From NCBI RefSeq assembly GCF_014196745.1, contig NZ_JACIEH010000005.1, positions 124,001 to 188,000 on the forward strand: a DNA stretch of 64,000 bases, given 5' to 3'. The stretch's first letter is position 1. Every line of letters starts with the position of its first letter. Source of the DNA: Sphingomonas kyeonggiensis (GTDB taxonomy: Bacteria; Pseudomonadota; Alphaproteobacteria; Sphingomonadales; Sphingomonadaceae). The translations under genes were made by a program, and so were the position numbers. The notes beneath the pieces were generated by a model. It saw only the letters and a program-made list of their open reading frames with translations, did not search any database and was not told the origin of the DNA. This document shows positions 57,091 through 64,000 of the stretch, one piece after another.

Positions 57091-58248
57091 TTGGCCAGCG
57101 GCCCGCTCAGCATCCGTCCCGTCTCCTCGAAGCGCGACACCAAGCAGTTCATCGAGATCGCCTATCGCCTGAACAGCGGTGACCCGGCCTGGGTGCCGCC
57201 GCTGCGCGCCGAAGTGGCGGCGACGATCAGCCCGAAGAAGAATGGCTGGTTCAGCCATGCCGAGGCACAATATTTCCTCGCCGAGCGCGACGGCCAGACG
57301 GTCGGGCGCATCTCGGCGCATATCGACTTCCTCGCGCTCGAGATGCCGCCGGAGCAGGGTTTCGGCCCGGGCACCGGCTTCTGGGGCCTGTTCGAGGCCG
57401 AGGACCAGAATGCCGCCAAGGCACTGATCAACGCCGCCGAGGACTGGCTGCGCGGCAAGGGCATGACCAAGGCGCTCGGCCCGGTGAGCCTGTCGATCTG
57501 GGAGGAGCCCGGCCTGCTGGTGAAGGGGCACGACCACTCCCCCACCGTGCTGATGGGCCACCATCCGGCAAAATATCAGGCGTGGATCGAGGGTGCGGGC
57601 TACAAGGAAGCCAAGAAGCTGCTCACCTATGAGCTCGACGTCACCCAGCAATTCCCGCCGATCGTCCAGCGCATCGTCGCCGCCGGCGAGAAGAACGACC
57701 GCATCAAGGTGCGCCAGGTCGACAAGTCGAAATTCGCCGAGGAGGCCGAGATCATCCTCGCCATCCTCAACGATGCCTGGTCGGACAATTGGGGCTATGT
57801 GCCACTGACCCAGCCCGAGGTCGACGATGTCGGCAAGAAGCTGAAGCCGCTGGTGTTCAACGACCTGATCATGATCGCCGAATATGACGGCGAGCCGGTG
57901 GCGTTCATGGTCACCCTGCCCGACTTCAACGAGCCGCTGAAGCCGCTCAAGGGCTCGCTCTTCCCGTTCGGCTGGGCAAAGCTGCTGCTGTGGCTCCGCA
58001 AGCCCAAGGCACGGACCATGCGAGTGCCGCTGATGGGCGTGGTCAAGCGGCTGCAGAGCTCGCGCATGGCGAGCCAGCTGGCCTTCATGATGATCGAATA
58101 TATCCGCCGCGCGGCAGTGGCCAATTACGGCGGCAGCCGCGGCGAGATCGGCTGGGTGCTCGACGACAACCAGGGGATGAACGCAATCGCCGACGCGATC
58201 GATTCGCACGTCAACCGCGAATACGTCATCTACCAGAAGCCGCTCTGA
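57091..58248 (+). CDS. GNAT-fold acyltransferase, candidate bacterial ceramide synthase (bCerS)
   Basis: A 385-residue protein with acyl-CoA N-acyltransferase features: RDTKQFIEIAYRLNSGDPAWVPPLR at the N-terminus, YFLAERDGQTVGRISAHID, GFWGLFEAEDQNAAKALI, and a C-terminal half including ARTMRVPLMGVVKRLQ. Bacterial ceramide synthase, described in Caulobacter, is such a GNAT-related protein of similar size that N-acylates the long-chain base. Together with spt, acp and the SDR it would complete a pathway. The start is TTG at 57091 with AGGAAGG nine bases upstream. Identity rests on resemblance and context. Confidence 0.7.
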   Translation: MASGPLSIRPVSSKRDTKQFIEIAYRLNSGDPAWVPPLRAEVAATISPKKNGWFSHAEAQYFLAERDGQTVGRISAHIDFLALEMPPEQGFGPGTGFWGLFEAEDQNAAKALINAAEDWLRGKGMTKALGPVSLSIWEEPGLLVKGHDHSPTVLMGHHPAKYQAWIEGAGYKEAKKLLTYELDVTQQFPPIVQRIVAAGEKNDRIKVRQVDKSKFAEEAEIILAILNDAWSDNWGYVPLTQPEVDDVGKKLKPLVFNDLIMIAEYDGEPVAFMVTLPDFNEPLKPLKGSLFPFGWAKLLLWLRKPKARTMRVPLMGVVKRLQSSRMASQLAFMMIEYIRRAAVANYGGSRGEIGWVLDDNQGMNAIADAIDSHVNREYVIYQKPL

Positions 58249-58257
58249 ACCAGGAAC

Positions 58258-58287
58258 GGCCCGCTCCCAGGGGTGTGGGAGCGGGCC
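58258..58287 (+). terminator. GC-rich stem-loop after the acyltransferase
   Basis: GGCCCGCTCCCA (58258-58269) and TGGGAGCGGGCC (58276-58287) form a perfect 12-base stem ten bases after the stop. The T-run is poor (GGTTCC), so termination may be partial. Confidence 0.65.
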
Positions 58288-58363
58288 GGTTCCGGTACGC
58301 TAACTCGGATGGCTGCTGCGGCGGCGAACGCTCACAAAACCGCCACGGACACCATCCCGGGGA

Positions 58364-58639
58364 TTACTGCGCCTGGACGGGGTCCTGGCCGGTCTGCTGG
58401 ATCCACTCGGCGCGGGTCAGACACTTGCGCTTGGCGATGCGCGAGCCGGTGAAGGTGTCCTCCAGGCAATAGCGCTTCTTGTCGGTCTTGGCGGTCGTGC
58501 CCTGATCCTGCGACGAAGCTTCCTGCTTCTTGGCGGGATCGTTGGTCGCCGCCGAAGCGGGGGCGACTGCGCCGGCAACCAGGGCAACGCTGGCGAAAAG
58601 GGCAGCGGCGGCGGAAAGGGTCTTGCTGTGCATATCCAT
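58364..58639 (-). CDS. Small exported protein of unknown function
   Basis: A 91-residue protein with signal peptide (LFASVALVAGAVAPASAAT), a polar linker (NDPAKKQEASSQDQG) and a short basic domain with two Cys (KRYCLEDTFTGSRIAKRKCL) ending in LTRAEWIQQTG. This C-terminal pattern recurs in small sphingomonad periplasmic proteins of unknown role. GAGGAG before the ATG supports expression. It stands alone. Confidence 0.75.
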   Translation of the reverse strand: MDMHSKTLSAAAALFASVALVAGAVAPASAATNDPAKKQEASSQDQGTTAKTDKKRYCLEDTFTGSRIAKRKCLTRAEWIQQTGQDPVQAQ

Positions 58640-58979
58640 TACTCCTCGAACTTAGACATGAACAGGCGCTCCATCCCGCCTGTGCCCCATGCTTCGCAAT
58701 CGCCGTGCCAATTTCTAGATTATCGTAATTTCAATGACTTAGCTTAATATGACAGTGTAGTGACGCACTATAACACCGTAATATACACCAACTATTGGTG
58801 CACCTGCGGAACGAGCGTCCGGAAGTGGACACCGCACTGTTCAAAAGCGACCAGCATCTTCCCCGCGTTCCTGCGATAGCAGGACCACATGCCGAGTCCC
58901 GCACGGCTCTGGGCTCCTGCTTTCGCAGGAGCACGGCTATCTGGATTTTCGGCTTGGGACCTCGGCCCGCCGCTCCGGT
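58640..58979. other. Intergenic region with AT-rich patch and REP pair
   Basis: These 340 bases contain a markedly AT-rich stretch (about 58706-58800), probably the promoter region of the small exported protein, and two small palindromes near 58869-58932. No coding frame with a ribosome site was seen. Confidence 0.5.
58869..58932. repeat. Pair of short REP hairpins
   Basis: TCCTGC-GATA-GCAGGA (58869-58884) and GCTCCTGC-TTTC-GCAGGAGC (58913-58932) are related hairpins about 30 bases apart, the usual sphingomonad REP pair form. Confidence 0.65.
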
Positions 58980-59753
58980 CTAGCGGAGCGAGACCCAGGT
59001 CGGGGCGTGGTCGCTGGCCTTTTCGCGGCCGCGATATTCCTTGTCGACGCCAGCGCCGAGATAGCGGTCGGCGGCGATCGGGCTGAGCAGCAGGTGATCG
59101 ATGCGGAAGCCAGCGTCGCGCTGCCAGGCGCCCGCCTGATAGTCCCAGAAGGTCCAGACGCCGCCGCCGGGAAAGCGGGTGCGCAGCGAATCGGTCCAGC
59201 CCTGCGCCAATAGCGTGCGGTAGCGCTCGCGGCTCTCGGGCTGCATCAGCGCATCTGTCGCCATGGCGCGGACCGAGAAGGTGTCGTCGTCATTGGGGAT
59301 GACATTGTAGTCGCCCGCCAGCACCACCGGACGCTCCTCGGCGAGCAGGGCCTGGGCGCGATCGGCGAGCCGCTCCATCCACTTCAGCTTGTAGTCGAAC
59401 TTCGGGCCGGGCTGCGGGTTGCCGTTGGGCAGATAGATGGAAGCGACGATCAGGTCGCCGATCTCGGCTTCGAGATAGCGGCTGTGCGCATCCTCGGGAT
59501 CGCCCGCCAGCCCGCGCTGGCGCTCGACCGGCTGCTGGCCCTTCGCCAGCACCGCGACGCCGTTGAAGCCCTTCTGCCCGTGCCACACCGCACCATAGCC
59601 CGCCGCCTCGATGTCCTTGACCGGCAGCGTCTCGTCGGCGCCCTTCAGCTCCTGGAGACAGACCACATCGGGCTGCTGCTCGGCGAGATACTCGAGCAGG
59701 CGCTCCATGCGCGCCTTGATGCCGTTGACATTGTAGGTGACGATCTTGGGCAA
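58980..59753 (-). CDS. xthA: Exodeoxyribonuclease III
   Basis: A 257-residue AP endonuclease/3'-5' exonuclease of base-excision repair. Metal and catalytic motifs are TYNVNGIKAR, VCLQELKG (Glu), SIYLPNG (Tyr), AGDYNVIPND (Asp, Asn) and KASDHAPTWVSL (Asp, His). The start is TTG at 59753, 12 bases after the erpA stop, giving MPKIVTYNVNG as in homologues. It is cotranscribed with erpA. Confidence 0.95.
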   Translation of the reverse strand: MPKIVTYNVNGIKARMERLLEYLAEQQPDVVCLQELKGADETLPVKDIEAAGYGAVWHGQKGFNGVAVLAKGQQPVERQRGLAGDPEDAHSRYLEAEIGDLIVASIYLPNGNPQPGPKFDYKLKWMERLADRAQALLAEERPVVLAGDYNVIPNDDDTFSVRAMATDALMQPESRERYRTLLAQGWTDSLRTRFPGGGVWTFWDYQAGAWQRDAGFRIDHLLLSPIAADRYLGAGVDKEYRGREKASDHAPTWVSLR

Positions 59754-59764
59754 GGGAGATCCGC

Positions 59765-60106
59765 TCAGACGGAGAAGCTGGTGCCGCAACCGCAGCCCGA
59801 GGCTGCGTTGGGATTGGTCACGGCGAAATGCGCGCCGCCGAGATTGTCGACATAATCGACAGCCGCGCCCCGAACGAGATCGAGGCTGATCGAATCGACC
59901 ACCAGCCGGACGCCGTCGAGCTCGGCGACAGTATCGTCGCCCTCCACCGCATCGGCGAAGCCGAACTTGTACTGGAAGCCCGAGCAGCCGCCCCCTTCGA
60001 CCGAGAGGCGAAGGATCGCGGGCTTGCCCTGCTTCGCCGCGATCGCCGCGACGCGCGCGGCGGCGGACGGAGTCAGCGCGATCTCGGGCTGGGTGAGTGT
60101 TGCCAT
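59765..60106 (-). CDS. erpA: Iron-sulfur cluster insertion protein ErpA/IscA
   Basis: A 113-residue A-type carrier. ALTPSAAARVAAIAA opens the domain. The three conserved Cys are in GGGCSGFQY and ASGCGCGTSF. It delivers Fe-S clusters to apoproteins. In alphaproteobacteria this gene often sits beside xthA, as here. ErpA versus IscA cannot be settled by eye. Confidence 0.93.
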   Translation of the reverse strand: MATLTQPEIALTPSAAARVAAIAAKQGKPAILRLSVEGGGCSGFQYKFGFADAVEGDDTVAELDGVRLVVDSISLDLVRGAAVDYVDNLGGAHFAVTNPNAASGCGCGTSFSV

Positions 60107-60146
60107 GGATTGGAGATAGTGGCGCGGGGCCGGCGAGGCAATGCGT

Positions 60147-61436
60147 CTAGGCGGCCCAGGCAGCTATGTCGTCCTGCTGGCCGATCAGGGCCAGGCCGTG
60201 GGCGATCGAAGTCAGCTCGCCGCCGCTGGCGATGCGCTCGGCACCGAAGCGCTCGGTGAACAGCCGACGGACGCGCGGGGTGAGCGAGGTGCCGCCGGTG
60301 AGGAAGACACGGTCGATCGCGGCGGGCTCCACCCCGGCCTGGGTCAGCGCCTGGTCGACTGCCCCTTCGATGCGCACGATGTCGGGCGCGATCCACTCCT
60401 CGAAGGCAGCGCGGGTCACGTCGGCCTCGATGCGGAGGTCAGGCCCTTCGAAGTGGAAATGGGCTTCTTCCTGCGCCGAGAGCGCCCGCTTGAGCGCGCC
60501 CACCGCGTGATAGAGCTGGTAGCCCATCTCGCCCTCGACGATCGCGATCATCCGTTCGATCGCCTTCGGATCGAGCGCGGCGCGGCGCAGCTTGTCGAGC
60601 TCGGCCAGCGTCTTGCGGTTGCGCATCAGCGCGAGGCGCGACCAGTCCGAGAAATCGTTGAACCAGCCACCGGGGATGTCGAGGATCTTGTCGAACGAAC
60701 GATATTTCCCGCCCTTGCCGAGCATCGGCAGGATCAGGTGGTCGACGATGCGTTGGTCGAACCGGTCGCCGGCGATGCCGACGCCGGCATGGGCGAGCGG
60801 GGTGCAGCGGCGCGGTGCGCCGCGCTCGGCGATGCGCACCACCGAGAAGTCGCTGGTGCCGCCGCCGAAATCGGCGACCAGCACGGTGGCGGGCTCGTCG
60901 AGGCGGGAGGCGTAGCTGAACGCGGCGCCGAGCGGCTCGTAGACGTAGTGGATCTCGGCGCCGAAGCCTTCGAACATCATGTCGTAGCGGGTGCGGGCGA
61001 GCGCCGCATCGGGCCGCGCACCGGCATATTCGACCGGCCGGCCGACGATCACCCGCCCCGCCTGCCCGTCGAGCGCGCCCTTGGCCTTCTCGCGCATCAG
61101 GCGGAGGAACAGCCGGCCCATCTCCTCGAACCGGTAGCGGCGTTCGAAGACGATGGCGTGCTCGAAGCTGGCGCTGGCGGCGACCGACTTGAACGACTGG
61201 AGGAAGCGGCTGGTCTCGGGCGAATCGAGATATTCGGCGATGGCCCAGGGCCCGGCGGCGACTTCGAGCGCGCCGCGGGCATTGCCCTCTTCCCAGAAGC
61301 ACAAAGCGGAGCGGAAGACCGCGTCGTCCTGCTCCGGGCCCTGGAGCTGGACGAGGTCGGACACCTCCCCTGTCGCGCGCGCCGCGACCGAATTGGTGGT
61401 GCCGAAGTCGAAGCCGAGAGAGGATGCGGAAGTCAT
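60147..61436 (-). CDS. Hsp70-like protein (YegD type)
   Basis: A 429-residue actin-fold ATPase without the DnaK substrate-binding domain. The phosphate loops are LGFDFGTTNSVAA and LVADFGGGTSDFSVV; the adenosine motif is VFLTGGTSLTPRVRRLF. Length and the extended middle (GGKYRSFDKILDIPGGWFNDFSDW) match YegD-like chaperone homologues of unknown function. ATG at 61436 has GAGG upstream; an in-frame start 15 bases earlier is possible. It is monocistronic. Confidence 0.9.
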   Translation of the reverse strand: MTSASSLGFDFGTTNSVAARATGEVSDLVQLQGPEQDDAVFRSALCFWEEGNARGALEVAAGPWAIAEYLDSPETSRFLQSFKSVAASASFEHAIVFERRYRFEEMGRLFLRLMREKAKGALDGQAGRVIVGRPVEYAGARPDAALARTRYDMMFEGFGAEIHYVYEPLGAAFSYASRLDEPATVLVADFGGGTSDFSVVRIAERGAPRRCTPLAHAGVGIAGDRFDQRIVDHLILPMLGKGGKYRSFDKILDIPGGWFNDFSDWSRLALMRNRKTLAELDKLRRAALDPKAIERMIAIVEGEMGYQLYHAVGALKRALSAQEEAHFHFEGPDLRIEADVTRAAFEEWIAPDIVRIEGAVDQALTQAGVEPAAIDRVFLTGGTSLTPRVRRLFTERFGAERIASGGELTSIAHGLALIGQQDDIAAWAA

Positions 61437-61484
61437 GGTCCGGCGCCTCATAGAGAGAGGCGCCGGATTTTCCCACCCGGTGCG

Positions 61485-62216
61485 TTACAGCACCCAGCCG
61501 CCATCGATGGTGATGCTCTCGCCGGTCATGTAGCCGGCTTCCGGGCCGGCGAGATAGGCGATCAGCCCGGCGATCTCGGCGGGGCTGCCGACGCGGCGCA
61601 TCGGGCTCTTGCCGGCGAGCATCTCGATCGCGCCCGCGTTCATGTCGGTATCGATCGGCCCCGGCTGGACATTGTTCACGGTGATGTCGCGCGCAGCGAG
61701 ATCGAGCGCGATCCCCTTCACCATCGCCGCGACCGCCGCCTTGGTGAACTGATAGACGCTCGTGCCCGGATGACCGGTGCGGACGGCGGTGTTGCTGCCG
61801 ATGGTGATGATCCGCCCGCCTTCGGGCAGATGCACCGCCGCGGCCTGGATCGCGAGGAACACGCCGCGCACGTTGATCGCGAGCATCTGGTCGAGTTCCT
61901 CGAGGCTGACCGACTCGATCGGGCCCATGCGCAGGATGCCGGCATTGACCACCACCGCGTCCAGCCCGCCGAAATGTGCCACCGCCTGCTCCACCGCCGT
62001 GCGGATCGCGGCGGGGTCGGCGCTGTCGGCCTGGATCGCCAGCGCAGTGCCGCCGGCCGCCGTCAGCTTCTCGACCAGCGCCTCGGCCGCATCGGGTCGC
62101 GACACATAGGTGAAGGCGACCGCAAAGCCTTCCCGCGCCAGCCGCTCGACCGCGGCGGCGCCGATACCGCGCGATCCGCCGAACACCAGGGCGGTCTTGT
62201 TCTTCTCATTCTGCAT
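61485..62216 (-). CDS. SDR-family oxidoreductase
   Basis: A 243-residue classical short-chain dehydrogenase: NAD(P)-binding GGSRGIGAA, VVNAG, catalytic Ser in TIGSN, YQFTK (Tyr, Lys), PGPIDTDMN and TGESITIDGGWVL. The substrate is unknown. AAAGGAA lies before the ATG. A 22-base operator-like sequence just upstream recurs before the adjacent TetR gene, so this SDR is very likely the TetR target. Confidence 0.92.
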   Translation of the reverse strand: MQNEKNKTALVFGGSRGIGAAAVERLAREGFAVAFTYVSRPDAAEALVEKLTAAGGTALAIQADSADPAAIRTAVEQAVAHFGGLDAVVVNAGILRMGPIESVSLEELDQMLAINVRGVFLAIQAAAVHLPEGGRIITIGSNTAVRTGHPGTSVYQFTKAAVAAMVKGIALDLAARDITVNNVQPGPIDTDMNAGAIEMLAGKSPMRRVGSPAEIAGLIAYLAGPEAGYMTGESITIDGGWVL

Positions 62217-62228
62217 GTCTTGGTTCCT

Positions 62229-62250
62229 TTCTTGATCGATTAGTCAATAA
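62229..62250. promoter_or_regulatory. TetR operator before the SDR gene
   Basis: TTGATCGATTAGTCAATAA lies 15-35 bases before the SDR start. It matches the site at 62891 with one mismatch over 22 bases. The dyad TTGA(C/T)...TCAA is typical of TetR-family operators. Confidence 0.7.
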
Positions 62251-62289
62251 CTGAGCGAAGAAAAACAGCTCATGGCTGCACGCGACCTT

Positions 62290-62874
62290 TCAGGCCGAGC
62301 GCAGGCGATCGACGGTGAAGCGAGCGAGCGTGGCGAGATCGCCGGCGCCGGCGCCAGCACGTGCAGCGAGCTGGAGGCCGGTCATGGTCATCTGGATGAA
62401 GCCGGCGGTCTCCGCGGGATCGAGGCCCGGCTGGATTTCCCCGGCGGCCTGGCCCTCCCGGATCCGCTCGGCGAGACGCTTGCCCAGCAAAGTGGCGGTC
62501 CTGGTACGTTGCTCGACCAGCGCCGGATCGCTGACCCCGAACTCACCCACCGAGCCGACGCCCATGCAGCCGAGCGCGCGCTGCGCATCCTCCTCCGCCG
62601 TGAGGCCAGTCAGCAGGTCGCTGATACCCTGCAAGGGCGAGGCCGGCGCATTGAGGCGCGTTAGATGCCCGCCGACCGTCCGGCGCTGATAGGCGCCCAG
62701 CGCCTCCATATAGAGCTGCTTCTTGTCGCCGAACGCGTTGTAGACGCTCTGTCGGCCGATCCCCATCGCCTGGATGAGATCGTCGGTGGAGGTCGCGGCG
62801 AAGCCCTTGACCCAGAAGACCTGCATCGCCTTGTCCAGCGCAGCGTCCCGATCGAATTCCCGTGGTCTTGCCAT
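62290..62874 (-). CDS. TetR/AcrR-family repressor
   Basis: A 194-residue regulator. The HTH is at about residues 8-55: FDRDAALDKAMQVFWVKGF, STDDLIQAMGIGRQSVYNAFGDK. The C-terminal ligand domain belongs to the branch that controls neighbouring SDR genes. Operator-like copies lie before its own gene and before the SDR, which predicts autoregulation and control of the SDR. Confidence 0.92.
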   Translation of the reverse strand: MARPREFDRDAALDKAMQVFWVKGFAATSTDDLIQAMGIGRQSVYNAFGDKKQLYMEALGAYQRRTVGGHLTRLNAPASPLQGISDLLTGLTAEEDAQRALGCMGVGSVGEFGVSDPALVEQRTRTATLLGKRLAERIREGQAAGEIQPGLDPAETAGFIQMTMTGLQLAARAGAGAGDLATLARFTVDRLRSA

Positions 62875-62890
62875 GACCGCGATCTAGGCA

Positions 62891-62912
62891 TTCTTGATCG
62901 ATCAGTCAATAA
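62891..62912. promoter_or_regulatory. TetR operator before the repressor gene
   Basis: TTGATCGATCAGTCAATAA contains the perfect dyad TGATCGATCA and TTGA/TCAA ends, 17-38 bases before the repressor ATG. It is the second copy of the site at 62229. Confidence 0.7.
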
Positions 62913-62924
62913 ATGGCAGCACAC

Positions 62925-62957
62925 AAAAGAAAGGGGGCCGCCTACACGGGCAGCCCC
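62925..62957 (-). terminator. Intrinsic terminator after the M23 peptidase gene
   Basis: On the minus strand GGGGCTGCC pairs with GGCGGCCCC (one G-U pair) around CGTGTA and is followed by CTTTCTTTT. It lies about 30 bases after the peptidase stop. Confidence 0.7.
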
Positions 62958-62985
62958 TCTCCTCTCCTGACTCTGAAAGTCGGTG

Positions 62986-64000
62986 TTACTTGTTCTTCGC
63001 CGGGCCGCCCACGCCGCCCTGGACGCGGTCCTGCACCGAGGCGAGATACTCGCCGGTCTGCAGGAAGGGAATCGGGTTCACGGCCTTGCCGTCGACGCGC
63101 ACCTCGTAGTGAAGGTGGCTGCCGGTCGAGCGGCCGGTCGAGCCCATCAGGCCGATCAGCTGGCCGCGCTTCACGCGGGCATTGTCGGCGACGATGATCT
63201 TCGAAAGGTGGCCATAGCGCGTCTCGATGCCGCGGCCATGGTTGATCTGGACGAGGTTGCCGTAGCCGCCCTGGCGGCCGGCATGGCTGACGACGCCGTC
63301 GGCGGTTGCATAGATCGGCGTGCCGAGCGCGCCGGGGATGTCGACGCCGGCGTGCATCGCGGCGGTGCCGCGGAACGGATCCGAGCGGACGCCGAAGTTC
63401 GAGGTGAAGGTCAGCTTGTCGACCGGCTGCATCGACGGGACCGAGATCACCGTCTGCTCGAGCATGTCGAGCTTCTTCCAGGTGACGAACAGCGCGCGGA
63501 ACTGGGCATCGGCGGCTTCGGCCGAGGCATCGCTGCCGTTCGCATTGTCGTTGTCGATCGGCTCGTACGGGCCGCCCATCGCCGGCACCTTCACATAGCG
63601 CTCGGGCGAGAGGCCAAGGCGACGGAGCTCGCCGGCGGTCTGGTTGTAGCGGGCCTCGCCGGCGGCGCGAGCCTTGCCGGCCATCGCGACCTGGCGGGCC
63701 TCGACCTGCTTGAGCGGGGCGAGGACTTCGCTGGCGACGGCGCTGGTGCGGGCCGAGGTGCTGGGGAGCGGCTGCTCGATCACGGCGCGGTCACCCTTGC
63801 CGGTGAGTGTTGCGCTGATCAGCGCCTGGTGCTGCTCGACGCGCGCGGCCTGGAGGCGGGCGGCCTCCTTGGCGGCGGCGACATCGGCCTGCATCTTCTC
63901 GACCTGCTGGCGCATCTTGGCGACCTGCGCCTCGGGCGAAGCCGGCGTGCCGGTCACGCCGCTGATCGCGATCGCGCCGACGGCGGCCTGGGCCACGCCA
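62986..64000 (-). CDS. M23-family metallopeptidase, 5' end missing
   Basis: 338 residues are visible and the frame remains open to the window edge, so the N-terminus is cut; GTG at 63996 is probably internal. A coiled-coil region (about residues 20-65) precedes the LytM/M23 domain. Zinc ligands are in MHAGVDIPG (H-x3-D) and GSHLHYEVRVDG (H-x-H), with RYGHLSKI between. Such exported enzymes cut or regulate peptidoglycan during division or growth. The active-site residues are present, so it may be catalytic rather than a pseudo-enzyme like EnvC. Confidence 0.92.
   Translation of the reverse strand, partial: GVAQAAVGAIAISGVTGTPASPEAQVAKMRQQVEKMQADVAAAKEAARLQAARVEQHQALISATLTGKGDRAVIEQPLPSTSARTSAVASEVLAPLKQVEARQVAMAGKARAAGEARYNQTAGELRRLGLSPERYVKVPAMGGPYEPIDNDNANGSDASAEAADAQFRALFVTWKKLDMLEQTVISVPSMQPVDKLTFTSNFGVRSDPFRGTAAMHAGVDIPGALGTPIYATADGVVSHAGRQGGYGNLVQINHGRGIETRYGHLSKIIVADNARVKRGQLIGLMGSTGRSTGSHLHYEVRVDGKAVNPIPFLQTGEYLASVQDRVQGGVGGPAKNK

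Noticed and set aside
60141..62243. 700-codon plus-strand frame spanning the Hsp70-like and SDR genes
   Set aside because: It runs antisense through two real genes and their gap, is Arg/Asp/His-rich and lacks motifs.
1..64000. CRISPR arrays, rRNA operons, phage or IS transposase genes, replication origin
   Set aside because: No regularly spaced repeats, no rRNA-like sequence, no transposase or integrase motifs and no DnaA-box cluster were found.

Overview
The window reads as chromosomal DNA of a high-GC alphaproteobacterium of the order Sphingomonadales, most likely Sphingomonas or a close relative. The evidence is a 420-residue serine palmitoyltransferase with its own acyl carrier protein, a ceramide-synthase-like protein, several TonB-dependent receptors, and Sphingomonas-type short REP palindromes. 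There are no rRNA genes, CRISPR arrays, transposases or phage genes. One tRNA gene is present.

The left part (1-37146) is envelope, transport and signalling DNA. It starts with a cut glycosyltransferase, a membrane protein and an exported isoaspartyl methyltransferase-like protein. Then come four OmpR-type response regulator/histidine kinase pairs (11635-13646, 19633-21664, 24141-26166, 35138-37146), woven between two RND efflux systems and four TonB-dependent receptors. Module 1 has a siderophore-type receptor, an unknown gene and TonB on the minus strand. Divergent from it run adaptor, RND pump, outer-membrane factor, regulator and kinase. Module 2 is a PepSY protein with a second efflux system, divergent from regulator/kinase pair 2. 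Module 3 is a receptor divergent from pair 3, followed by a beta-propeller protein, a class A acid phosphatase and another receptor. Module 4 is a receptor, a Sel1-repeat protein and PiuC, divergent from pair 4. The intergenic regions carry repeated DNA motifs (AACATTGGGA-type sites, CATTCTA-type sites, TGCGA-N5-TCGCA palindromes, one Pho-box-like site). These look like the operators that connect the modules.

The middle part (37510-43330) has tRNA-Ser(CGA), hspQ, rplU-rpmA with a clear terminator, an acetyltransferase, a TetR regulator, small unknown genes and a hybrid histidine kinase.

The right part (43376-64000) holds genes that fit ceramide synthesis: acp-spt, an extended SDR that may be the ceramide reductase, a GNAT-like candidate ceramide synthase and a membrane desaturase. 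An FkbH-like HAD protein lies directly after the SDR. Housekeeping genes are interspersed: an FAD-dependent dehydrogenase, EamA transporter, Lrp-type regulator, proB, lptF-lptG, obgE, xthA, erpA and an Hsp70-like protein. The window ends with an SDR/TetR pair sharing an operator and a cut M23 peptidase. Coordinates were read by eye, and functional assignments rest on motifs, length and context, not on database searches.
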